64,000 nucleotides of DNA from a virus. The stretch is taken from positions 122,106 to 186,105 of IMG/VR virus record IMGVR_UViG_3300032267_001142. The stretch is one strand, 5' to 3'. Below, piece by piece: positions 13,807 through 19,626 of the stretch. The notes under the pieces are model-generated. The model did no database searches. It saw only the letters and a list, made by a program, of their open reading frames with translations, and was not told the origin of the DNA. A program made the position numbers and the translations under genes. How positions within the stretch are numbered: the first letter of the stretch is position 1; each line of letters starts with the position of its first letter.

Positions 13807-13827
13807 CCCTATTGAGAACCAATAGGG
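13807..13827 (+). terminator. Perfect hairpin after tRNA-Asn
   Basis: CCCTATTG pairs with CAATAGGG around AGAAC, directly after the tRNA. No T-run follows, so it may be a processing signal or a weak terminator. A second hairpin (CCCTGA/TCAGGG) follows within 40 bases. Confidence 0.4.
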
Positions 13828-13910
13828 GACGGCACCCTGACAGCAACTTAATCAGGGCGCAGTAAGCGGAAGTTTAAGTTCTAACCGCGTAGCCGTTGAA
13901 AATTTTCTTC

Positions 13911-13938
13911 TTGCGTTTAGCGAGAAAGACTGTAAGAT
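13911..13938 (+). promoter_or_regulatory. Promoter of tRNA-Trp
   Basis: TTGCGT, 16-bp spacer, TAAGAT; start falls just before the tRNA 5' end at 13948. Confidence 0.6.
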
Positions 13939-13947
13939 ATAACACAT

Positions 13948-14031
13948 ACACCCTCTCCCAAGAAGGATTGGAACTCGTCTCCAAAACGAGAGTCATCAGA
14001 CTAAGCCGAGCGTTACGGCAAGGGTGTGCCA
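13948..14031 (+). tRNA. tRNA-Trp(CCA) with extended variable region
   Basis: Acceptor ACACCCT/AGGGTGT, G73 (Trp-type), CCA. Anticodon arm CTCGT-CTCCAAA-ACGAG. Variable region carries AGTC/GACT hairpin, unusual for Trp. D-loop GAAGGA with A18 G19. T-loop AGCGTTA. Confidence 0.8.
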
Positions 14032-14035
14032 CTTT

Positions 14036-14109
14036 GGGCTGTTCGACTAAAATTAAGTCACGAGTCTCTTAAACTCAGGAACACGGAGAATTACCGTGAC
14101 GGCTCACCA
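14036..14109 (+). tRNA. tRNA-Lys(CUU), copy 2, U19-A56 elbow
   Basis: Acceptor GGGCTGT/ACGGCTC, A73, CCA. Anticodon loop CTCTTAA. D-arm GACT-AAAATTA-AGTC gives A18 U19, and T-arm CACGG-AGAATTA-CCGTG gives G55 A56: the 19-56 pair is U-A. Confidence 0.85.
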
Positions 14110-14184
14110 GCGGGATAGACAAGTAGTTAAGTCAGGGGTTTCATAAGCCTCCATGCATGGGTGCAAATCCCATTTCCGCAACCA
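14110..14184 (+). tRNA. Initiator-like tRNA-fMet(CAU), copy 2
   Basis: As at 6659, GCGGGA pairs with TTCCGC, A72 is unpaired, A73-CCA follows, and the only possible base 1 is the last A of the preceding tRNA's CCA. Anticodon arm GGGGT-TTCATAA-GCCTC. D-loop with A18 G19. T-arm ATGGG-TGCAAAT-CCCAT. Confidence 0.75.
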
Positions 14185-14194
14185 TTGTAAATAT

Positions 14195-14269
14195 GGGCCA
14201 TTGATGAAATAGTATCATGCAATTCTGGCAGAATTGATTTTCGGGTGCGAATCCCGAATGTGTCCACCA
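14195..14269 (+). tRNA. tRNA-Ala(GGC), bulged acceptor
   Basis: Acceptor GGGCCAT/ATG(T)GTCC keeps G3-U70 and has one bulged U on the 3' strand, as does tRNA-Ala(CGC). A73, CCA. Anticodon arm CAATT-CTGGCAG-AATTG. D-loop AATAGTA. T-arm TCGGG-TGCGAAT-CCCGA. Confidence 0.8.
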
Positions 14270-14271
14270 TT

Positions 14272-14363
14272 GGAAGCTAGGCGAATATAAGTTGGTCGCG
14301 CTAGTCTTGAAAACTAGTTCACTGTAACAGGTGAGGTCGGGGCAGTACCGACAGCTTCCGCCA
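14272..14363 (+). tRNA. tRNA-Ser(UGA)
   Basis: Acceptor GGAAGCT/AGCTTCC, G73, CCA. Anticodon arm CTAGT-CTTGAAA-ACTAG. Long variable arm. D-loop with AAGT. T-arm GTCGG-GGCAGTA-CCGAC. Its 3' part overlaps, antisense, the end of the HNH gene below. Confidence 0.85.
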
Positions 14364-14886
14364 TTTTGGATACTGAGTATCCACGGTGTATCAAAACTAA
14401 CTTACAGATTTCCTCGAACTCTTCTAATGTGGAGTCTGATTTTGCGCGATTTACCGCTTTTAGCGTCAAGCCGCAATTTGAAAGAGAATTATCTCCTCCT
14501 TTCGCAATAGGTTGAATATGGTCAAGCTCATAGGTTTTCGGCTCTAGTAGATTTATCGGTAGTCCCGTAAGATAGCAGATAGGCTGAGACAAGAGCTTGT
14601 CTTTAAGTTCTTGAGCAGAGAACAGAGAAGCTGCACGATTTCGTCCGCCCGCTAATCCGGCCTTAGTGCATCGCCGCCCCGCTATACATTGGAAATTATC
14701 CTTTTTGCGTTTCAAAATTCCGTTGAAATTCGCCCGATGCTTTCTCGTTCGTGCGAAGCTTCGTTTTTTACCTTCAGGATTCAAATAGTAAGCGACAGTA
14801 CTATAAGCGCAACCTAAAAATTTCGCTATGTTTTTATACCCCCATGTTGGGTTGGAGGTTTTACAATCAAGGATTTTTTGTTTCAT
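14314..14886 (-). CDS. HNH endonuclease, paralogue of 12997-13491
   Basis: The start at 14886 gives MKQKILDCKTSNPTWGYKNI, matching the paralogue's N-terminus. CYLTGLPINLLEPKTYELDH and AKGGDNSLSNCGLTLKAVNRA form the HNH core. The last 16 or so codons run antisense through tRNA-Ser(UGA), so the gene has either invaded or extended into the tRNA. 190 residues. Confidence 0.8.
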   Translation of the reverse strand: MKQKILDCKTSNPTWGYKNIAKFLGCAYSTVAYYLNPEGKKRSFARTRKHRANFNGILKRKKDNFQCIAGRRCTKAGLAGGRNRAASLFSAQELKDKLLSQPICYLTGLPINLLEPKTYELDHIQPIAKGGDNSLSNCGLTLKAVNRAKSDSTLEEFEEICKLVLIHRGYSVSKMAEAVGTAPTSPVTVN

Positions 14887-14938
14887 ACATGATTTTACAC
14901 GTCGCGTCACATTTTTTCTAGTATTTGTATCGCTGCTT

Positions 14939-15027
14939 AGCAGATTACCCGAATAAGATTCGGCCTCGCCTCGAAAGCGAAGGGCACCCCAAAAGGGTGT
15001 GGGGCGCGCTACCTCAATCTGCTGCCA
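14939..15027 (+). tRNA. tRNA-Ser(CGA)
   Basis: Acceptor AGCAGAT/ATCTGCT, G73, CCA. Anticodon loop CTCGAAA. Variable arm GGCACCCC...GGGTGT. D-loop ATAAGAT. T-arm TGGGG-CGCGCTA-CCTCA. Confidence 0.85.
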
Positions 15028-15030
15028 TTT

Positions 15031-15121
15031 GGTAAGTAAATCATCAAAGTGATGACCTAAGCTGGAAACTTAGTGGCACCCTTAAAAAAGGTGTGGGATG
15101 CGAGTTCTCTGCTTACCGCCA
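15031..15121 (+). tRNA. tRNA-Ser(GGA)
   Basis: Acceptor GGTAAGT/GCTTACC, G73, CCA. Anticodon arm CTAAG-CTGGAAA-CTTAG. Variable arm nearly identical to Ser(GCU). D-loop contains AAAGT. T-loop TGCGAGT. Confidence 0.8.
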
Positions 15122-15122
15122 C

Positions 15123-15145
15123 GCAGCTCAAAATGAGCTGCTTTT
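15123..15145 (+). terminator. Intrinsic terminator after tRNA-Ser(GGA)
   Basis: GCAGCTCA pairs perfectly with TGAGCTGC around AAA and is followed by TTTT. The next tRNA begins at once. Confidence 0.7.
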
Positions 15146-15220
15146 AGCCCTGTGGTGTAATAGAAACATATCTGGTTCTGACCCAGCAGACTCAACGTGC
15201 AAGTCGTTGCGGGGCTTCCA
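15146..15220 (+). tRNA. tRNA-Gln(CUG)
   Basis: Acceptor AGCCCTG/CGGGGCT, U73, CCA. Anticodon loop TTCTGAC. D-arm GTGT-AATAGAA-ACAT. T-arm CAACG-TGCAAGT-CGTTG. Confidence 0.8.
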
Positions 15221-15223
15221 ATT

Positions 15224-15430
15224 ATGCCTAGTATCAAAGAAAAGAAAGTCGCGTTCCTACTCGAAAGAGGCGCGGCGGTCGCCTTAGACCAGTTCAATAG
15301 GACTGTGTTGAAGCAAGGTGGCGCGTTTTGTCTCGTTGACGACTATGGCCGCGTCACTTGGTATACGAATAAGACTCTGGAAGAAATGCGAGTCATAAGA
15401 AACGATGCGAGAGTCGAGATTGAATTATGA
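15224..15430 (+). CDS. Small hypothetical protein (68 aa)
   Basis: The ATG lies three bases after tRNA-Gln. MPSIKEKKVAFLLERGAAVA opens a helical N-terminus; then LVDDYGRVTWYTNKTLEEM. Overlaps the next start by four bases (ATGA). No family recognised. Confidence 0.55.
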   Translation: MPSIKEKKVAFLLERGAAVALDQFNRTVLKQGGAFCLVDDYGRVTWYTNKTLEEMRVIRNDARVEIEL

Positions 15431-15684
15431 AAAGCATGCTCCGCAGTGTCATAAAGGCGAACAAGCAGATAGAAGAGGCTAGAAGCATAATTGCCAAGGT
15501 TCAAGCGAAATGCTCACACCCTGACGCGACGCTCGATAAAGTTTACAAAGCGGACACTGGCAACTGGTGCGAGCAGGACAACTCGTATTGGGCAGAACTG
15601 ACGTGTAACCGATGCGGCAAATTTTGGTACGCAGACAGCGTAAAGAATCCAGAAGACTACCGCAGGGGCACAGTAAAAGTTTGA
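15427..15684 (+). CDS. Small zinc-binding-type protein
   Basis: 85 residues. CSHPDATLDKVYKAD and LTCNRCGKFW suggest a CxxH/CxxC zinc site after an N-terminal helix. Coupled to the preceding gene by ATGA. Function unknown. Confidence 0.55.
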   Translation: MKSMLRSVIKANKQIEEARSIIAKVQAKCSHPDATLDKVYKADTGNWCEQDNSYWAELTCNRCGKFWYADSVKNPEDYRRGTVKV

Positions 15685-15708
15685 CAGCTCAGAAAGTTTC
15701 GATATCAT
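15681..15708 (+). promoter_or_regulatory. Leaderless-type promoter for 15715 gene
   Basis: TTGACA, 16-bp spacer, TATCAT, then six bases to ATG. No Shine-Dalgarno. Confidence 0.75.
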
Positions 15709-15714
15709 AAAAGC

Positions 15715-16131
15715 ATGAAACCAATCTCCCGTAAGTCCTTCTTTGCTATTTTTGTCGCCCCGCTTTTGGCTCCGTTTTTACCAAAAGCCGTTGCAAAAAT
15801 CGTTAATCCAACTAGCGAGCCAACCGCTTCAAAGGTTTTCCTTACAGCGACAGAGGTAACGACAAACAAGAGAATCGGAAGCGTGAGCTTTTACAGTAAG
15901 TATCTTGCTAACGGACGAACGGAAGTCGCCGATAGAGCGCTGGCTCTCTTAGTTAGGCGGGCCGTCGATAGTGGCGCGTCGCACTATGTCGTCACATGGT
16001 CAGATGCGAACGCTCAGCGGGCATATTTCCATGAAAAATTTAACATACCGCTGAAAAACCTAGACTCTATGTTAGGAAAGTCCGAGCACTGGCTGAGCCG
16101 AGCTGAATTCGAGACACAATATCCTCTTTGA
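15715..16131 (+). CDS. Exported hypothetical protein
   Basis: 138 residues. The N-terminus has a basic start (MKPISRKSF) and a hydrophobic run to about residue 28, consistent with a signal peptide or anchor. The mature part has no recognised domain. Own promoter directly upstream. Confidence 0.55.
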   Translation: MKPISRKSFFAIFVAPLLAPFLPKAVAKIVNPTSEPTASKVFLTATEVTTNKRIGSVSFYSKYLANGRTEVADRALALLVRRAVDSGASHYVVTWSDANAQRAYFHEKFNIPLKNLDSMLGKSEHWLSRAEFETQYPL

Positions 16132-16210
16132 TGCTCTTTATACCTTATTCCAACGATTTTTTACTTCAGTCTCGATGCCGCCTCGGCGGAGGATGTAAAT
16201 ATGGGAAAAT

Positions 16211-16262
16211 AATCGAGTTGGATGCTCGTTTTGAAAACGAGATAGGAATTATAGTAATTCGA
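16211..16262 (+). pseudogene. tRNA-Ser(UGA)-like remnant
   Basis: CTCGT-TTTGAAA-ACGAG is an ideal anticodon arm, but no acceptor, T-arm or CCA can be assigned in the flanking AT-rich bases. Confidence 0.3.
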
Positions 16263-16273
16263 TAACGAATTAT

Positions 16274-16350
16274 GTCCTGTGAGGGAGCAAGTTGAACCCC
16301 ACAATCTGCAAAATTGTTGTTGCACGGCGCGATACCGTGACAGGACTCCA
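16274..16350 (+). tRNA. tRNA-Cys(GCA), copy 2
   Basis: Acceptor GTCCTGT/ACAGGAC, U73, CCA. Anticodon arm ACAAT-CTGCAAA-ATTGT. D-loop AGCAAGTTGAA. T-arm CACGG-CGCGATA-CCGTG. Confidence 0.85.
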
Positions 16351-16352
16351 AT

Positions 16353-16697
16353 ATGAAACCCGAAGCGCAAAGAAAAGCTATCATTAAGTTCTGTGGCTGG
16401 AAAGACATCTCCGATAGCTGCCGCTATCGTTTAATGACTTTAGCAGTGATTCGAGACGAGCGGATGTTTAACGTCCACGACCCTTTGACGGATTTGAACG
16501 CGATGCGCGAGGCGGAGAGGATGTTGTCAGTAAAGCAAGCGAAACTTTATGTCGAGCTTTTGGGTGAGATAGTTCTGGACAACGGGGGCTGTTACTTCAA
16601 TAAGAACAAATATATGGCATTCGTGGCTCTAAATTCCACGGCTGCGCAGCGCGCCGAAGCTTTTCTAAAAGCTCTTGGACTTTGGACAGAAGATTAA
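16353..16697 (+). CDS. Hypothetical phage protein (KPEAQRKAI..CGW type)
   Basis: 114 residues. Begins two bases after tRNA-Cys with MKPEAQRKAIIKFCGWKDIS, then YRLMTLAVIRDERMFNVHDPLTDL-type text seen in uncharacterised phage proteins that often handle query-plate-like fixed positions. No catalytic motif. Six bases later a strong promoter drives the large RNA. Confidence 0.5.
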   Translation: MKPEAQRKAIIKFCGWKDISDSCRYRLMTLAVIRDERMFNVHDPLTDLNAMREAERMLSVKQAKLYVELLGEIVLDNGGCYFNKNKYMAFVALNSTAAQRAEAFLKALGLWTED

Positions 16698-16702
16698 AAG
16701 TG

Positions 16703-16730
16703 TTGACGTTTTAGCAAAAGAGCCTAGAAT
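16703..16730 (+). promoter_or_regulatory. Promoter of the large structured RNA
   Basis: TTGACG, 16-bp spacer, TAGAAT; predicted start about 16737. Confidence 0.7.
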
Positions 16731-16736
16731 GTAACC

Positions 16737-17715
16737 ATGCGATTGAGACAGGAAACTCTCTCGAAAGCAACAAAAGGGGGCATGACCTCTTAGATAACGC
16801 GCCGCAAGGCGAAGAAAGGCTGAAAGCCCTACATTTTCAGCCGCCGTTTACGGTCACTTATGCAACCGTAGTTCCTCGGTTTACAATGCCAAACATTGTG
16901 GACTAGACTATCGAGGTTCCGGCGTCCCGAAAGGGGCGTTTCCAGACGTGAAACTCTGGTAAACGGGTTCAAACTTAAATAGTCGAGAACGAAGCGTAGT
17001 TGTTTATGTCGAGCCTAGCAAGCAAGACGCGAACAGCAGCCCAAACGGGAGTGGACTCGTGAGAGTTTATGACCGAGAAAGCCGTCGAAATCGCCGCTGG
17101 CGAAAGATATCATGTTGTGTTGTATTGGGTGGTCGAAAGGTCATCTAGCGACTGGACAGACGCAACATAATAGGGATAAGTATTTGGAACTTACAAGAAA
17201 AAGTTCTGTCCACGTTAGCGCGATAAGCAGATTAAGTCGCTGGCCTTCGGGCAACAGCGAGCGTTAAACCTCTCAAGGGAATAACGTTTGGCGTCAGAGT
17301 AAGATTGGTTGGCCTTTAGCGGGGTTAGCTGAGACGAAAAAACGCTGAGTAGCGCGACGGTTAATGGATATGCTACCATTCAAAAGCATCTGTGAGAAAT
17401 AGCGGTCGAAAGGTCGCTGGATAACAAGATAACACATACGTCTTGTAAAGGTTCTCGAATCGAAGCATAGTCTCAGCTTTGATAATTTGGTCAGCGGGCG
17501 AGCTATTTGAACGCAGTCGTTTGCAAAACTTCTATAGCAAGGTGAGATTCCTTGGCTGACCTCCATCTCATCAGTAGCGTATTACGCTAGTTTGGCTGCG
17601 GCCCATTGGGTCGCGAATTAAAGAGTTCGGGTTGCTCTGAGCTTAGTAGATTGGCAGGACGGAGGTAATAATATCCGCGCTTGTTAGTTGCTGGACGGGG
17701 AGTTAGCCCCTTGAG
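16737..17715 (+). ncRNA. Very large ornate non-coding RNA (GOLLD/ROOL-type candidate)
   Basis: About 980 bases without any plausible ORF, driven by its own promoter and full of short GC stems capped by GAAA, GCAA or UUCG-like loops (CCCGAAAGGGG, GCCGCAAGGC, GGTCGAAAGGTC twice, GCCTTCGGGC). A tRNA-like domain is embedded at 17489-17565 and further hairpins follow. Length, ornateness, phage location beside tRNAs and the embedded tRNA are known features of GOLLD RNAs, and ROOL RNAs share several of them. I cannot align it to either family here. The 3' end is approximate. Confidence 0.65.
17489..17565 (+). tRNA. tRNA-Cys(GCA)-like domain within large RNA, U19-A56 elbow
   Basis: Acceptor GGTCAGC/GCTGACC, U73, CCA. 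T-arm CAAGG-TGAGATT-CCTTG gives G55 A56, and D-arm GCG-AGCTATTTGAA-CGC gives A18 U19, an independent U19-A56 case. The anticodon arm around TTGCAAA is poorly paired, so it may not be a working Cys tRNA. Confidence 0.6.
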
Positions 17716-17719
17716 AAAT

Positions 17720-17794
17720 GGGTCATTGGTGAAATAGAATCACGACGCACTCGCAATGCGTAGTCGAGGGTGCGACTCCCTCATGTATCCACCA
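17720..17794 (+). tRNA. tRNA-Ala(CGC), bulged acceptor
   Basis: Acceptor GGGTCAT/ATG(T)ATCC with G3-U70 and the same bulged U as tRNA-Ala(GGC). A73, CCA. Anticodon arm ACGCA-CTCGCAA-TGCGT. D-arm GTGA-AATAGAA-TCAC. T-arm GAGGG-TGCGACT-CCCTC. Confidence 0.8.
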
Positions 17795-17828
17795 CAATTT
17801 TTACGTCGGAAACACAAAGAAAACATAA

Positions 17829-17903
17829 ATGCCACTCAATATCTTAACTCTTTCGGTAGTGATGTCCGCGTTACTAATCTTAACTAGCCGCCGTATTCGA
17901 TGA
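17829..17903 (+). CDS. Tiny hydrophobic peptide (24 aa)
   Basis: MPLNILTLSVVMSALLILTS plus RRIR: one membrane helix with a basic end. Its TGA overlaps the next gene's ATG by four bases (ATGA), which supports translation. Confidence 0.5.
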   Translation: MPLNILTLSVVMSALLILTSRRIR

Positions 17904-18400
17904 AATTTTTCAAGAAAGTCAAAACCATTACCTCCAAAGAGGGCGAGCTGCACTTCGAGCGCTGGGCGATTTTCGAGTCAAAGTGGCTCTCGTGGTATAT
18001 CCACAGAATACACAAGGCAGACAGGGACCATTTACATTCCTATCCTTGGAATTTTCTGTCACTAATCTTGAAGGGCTGTTATCTCGAAGAGAACGCTTAC
18101 GATACAGCAGATGGAAGTTTCTGCACAGGCTTAAAGATAAAGAGCCCGTTCACAGTCACTTACTGTAACAAATCTAAATTTCATAAAATCAACACCATCA
18201 TCTCTGGTCCGGTTTACACGACGATGTTTGTGTGGGGCGACACCCAGAAGTGGTTTTATCGGGTAGGAAAGAAGAGAATTCCTTTTGAGGAATATCGCGA
18301 AATCAAAGCCGCAGCCAAAGAGGCGGGGCTTTCTATCGAGGAGTATATCTTCAAATATGAGATTGGGCTCTTGACTCCGTCGCAAAAACGAGTAGACTAG
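17900..18400 (+). CDS. Cupin-like phage protein
   Basis: 166 residues. WYIHRIHKADRDHLHSYPWNF near residues 32-52 resembles a cupin metal-binding strand pair (HxH with DH..PW), a type seen in uncharacterised phage proteins; FTVTYCNKSKFHKI near 85-98 may give a further His. Enzyme activity cannot be assigned. Coupled to the peptide upstream. Confidence 0.5.
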   Translation: MKFFKKVKTITSKEGELHFERWAIFESKWLSWYIHRIHKADRDHLHSYPWNFLSLILKGCYLEENAYDTADGSFCTGLKIKSPFTVTYCNKSKFHKINTIISGPVYTTMFVWGDTQKWFYRVGKKRIPFEEYREIKAAAKEAGLSIEEYIFKYEIGLLTPSQKRVD

Positions 18401-18412
18401 TAAAAATCAAAC

Positions 18413-18799
18413 ATGAAATCATTCCTAAAACTTGCAATCATCGCCGTCGCGTCACTATCAATCGCTGGGTGCCAGCCAGAATCAGACGTAGCCGCCTATA
18501 ATGTTTCGCAGGCCGCGCATAATTTTGAAGTCAACAGACGAGTCGTGTTCTACAACGGCATCACAGGAGATTACATACTCACCATCGAGGGTCTTCTATC
18601 TGTGACGCCAGAAGATAAGCGCCTCTCGGTTATCGTAAAGACTGGGCCGAATCAGTATAAGAAGCACTATCTTGGTGTTTCTGATAACGTGACTTGGTTC
18701 TGCGAACAAATCGAATCCGTTCCAGCGTCGCCTTTTCATTATCGTGTCATCTTCCGTCCTACCACGATTATCCCAGATGTCGAAGTTAGGACGCGCTAA
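18413..18799 (+). CDS. Beta-sandwich phage lipoprotein
   Basis: 128 residues. A signal peptide ends in the lipobox SIAGC (Cys 20). The mature part AYNVSQAAHNFEVNRRVVFY NGIT and KHYLGVSDNV is the pattern of a known family of small phage lipoproteins with a beta-sandwich. Likely membrane-anchored in the infected host; role unknown. Confidence 0.7.
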   Translation: MKSFLKLAIIAVASLSIAGCQPESDVAAYNVSQAAHNFEVNRRVVFYNGITGDYILTIEGLLSVTPEDKRLSVIVKTGPNQYKKHYLGVSDNVTWFCEQIESVPASPFHYRVIFRPTTIIPDVEVRTR

Positions 18800-18817
18800 G
18801 AGAAGTTTAGTCAAAAT

Positions 18818-18901
18818 GTCGGTGTGAGTTAATGGCGAATAGCACAGCCTCTCCGCTTAAAACGGATACTTTTGCAGGTGCAAGTCCTGTCACCGATACC
18901 A
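18818..18901 (+). tRNA. tRNA-Leu(UAA)
   Basis: Acceptor GTCGGTG/CACCGAT, A73, CCA. Anticodon loop CTTAAAA. About nine extra bases lie between acceptor and a GGC/GCC D-stem; loop contains TAGC (A18 G19). Short variable loop. T-loop TGCAAGT. Confidence 0.65.
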
Positions 18902-18908
18902 AATTACA

Positions 18909-19133
18909 ATGAATGGAACATATCTTGACGCTCTCAATGTCACACTACACTGGTTTGGAGGCTCAATCAATCGAATGGATATTTTCGTGGCCTCTATCGA
19001 AGGACGCGTTATGAGAGATTTGGTTGATTCGGGACATTTGAGAAAAAGATTTTTTGGATGGGAAATCACTAGTAAAGGGCGCGAAGCTCTCGAAGAAGCT
19101 GACATCCATTGTTTCGAGGACACGCGTTCATAA
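18909..19133 (+). CDS. Small winged-helix-like hypothetical protein
   Basis: 74 residues. RVMRDLVDSGHLRKRFFGWEIT then SKGREALEE resembles the recognition helix and wing of a small winged-helix protein. It begins seven bases after tRNA-Leu. Fold call is tentative. Confidence 0.45.
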   Translation: MNGTYLDALNVTLHWFGGSINRMDIFVASIEGRVMRDLVDSGHLRKRFFGWEITSKGREALEEADIHCFEDTRS

Positions 19134-19139
19134 TTTTAT

Positions 19140-19213
19140 CGCTAATTCGTTCAAAAGCAGGACTCGCGTTTCATAAGCGCAGGACGCTGGAGCGTTACCA
19201 GCATTAGCGACCA
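19140..19213 (+). tRNA. tRNA-Met or Ile2 (CAU), fully paired acceptor
   Basis: Acceptor CGCTAAT/ATTAGCG fully paired, A73, CCA. Anticodon loop TTCATAA. D-loop AAAAGCA. T-arm GCTGG-AGCGTTA-CCAGC. A paired 1-72 argues for an elongator Met or lysidine-type Ile. Confidence 0.8.
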
Positions 19214-19304
19214 TGTTAGTAAAACCCCGTCTCCCTCGGTTAAGGGGAGGTTGCCAGCGATGGCGATAATATCTGGGGCCGTAAAGTCGGAATCCGAACC
19301 TCCA

Positions 19305-19384
19305 CGCGGTCGGGCATAGGAGAAGTTTCTTCTGGTCTGTCTCATAAGCAGATAAATTACGTGCGATTCGTAACGCCGCAACCA
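19305..19384 (+). tRNA. Initiator-like tRNA-fMet(CAU), copy 3, C1-A72
   Basis: 5' CGCGGTC and 3' CGCCGCA-A-CCA: C1 faces A72 as in E. coli initiators and G2-C71 to G5-C68 pair. Anticodon arm TCTGT-CTCATAA-GCAGA. T-arm TTACG-TGCGATT-CGTAA. The D region is enlarged and folds oddly. Confidence 0.65.
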
Positions 19385-19431
19385 ACAGACTGTGCAAGCC
19401 TATACACAAAACTCAAATCGCGCAGTCATTT

Positions 19432-19505
19432 CGAGACATAGTTCAATAGTAGAATTTTTGATTGACATTCAAAAGACGAAGGAGCGTAACCTTCTGTTTC
19501 GACCA
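19432..19505 (+). tRNA. tRNA-Val(GAC)
   Basis: Acceptor CGAGACA/TGTTTCG, A73, CCA. Anticodon arm TTTGA-TTGACAT-TCAAA. D-loop AATAGTA. T-arm GAAGG-AGCGTAA-CCTTC. Confidence 0.85.
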
Positions 19506-19514
19506 AATTTTAAC

Positions 19515-19588
19515 GCCTCGTTAATTTAATAGTAAACCGCCTTTTTGGTAAAAAGGGTTCGCTGGAGCGTAACCAGCACGAGGCTCCA
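19515..19588 (+). tRNA. tRNA-Thr(GGU)
   Basis: Acceptor GCCTCGT/ACGAGGC, U73, CCA. Anticodon arm CCTTT-TTGGTAA-AAAGG. D-loop AATAGTA. T-arm GCTGG-AGCGTAA-CCAGC. Last tRNA of the cluster. Confidence 0.85.
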
Positions 19589-19626
19589 TCCATCTGAATT
19601 AATGTCTCCATACAACGCACTTCTCT

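Noticed and set aside
10340-15100. CRISPR-like repeat (GGCACCCTTAAA..AAGGTGT)
   Set aside because: The repeats are variable arms of three tRNA-Ser genes, not evenly spaced repeats with unique spacers.
16737-17715. Group I or group II intron
   Set aside because: A GACTAGACTATCG segment recalls intron cores, but no P7/P3 set, no flanking exons of a split gene and no intron-encoded protein fit. A free-standing giant RNA is simpler.
4730-19588. Reading the odd T-loops as decayed tRNA pseudogenes
   Set aside because: Stems, CCA ends, anticodons and identity bases are intact in nearly all, and the loop changes are uniform or covary. Decay would give scattered changes.
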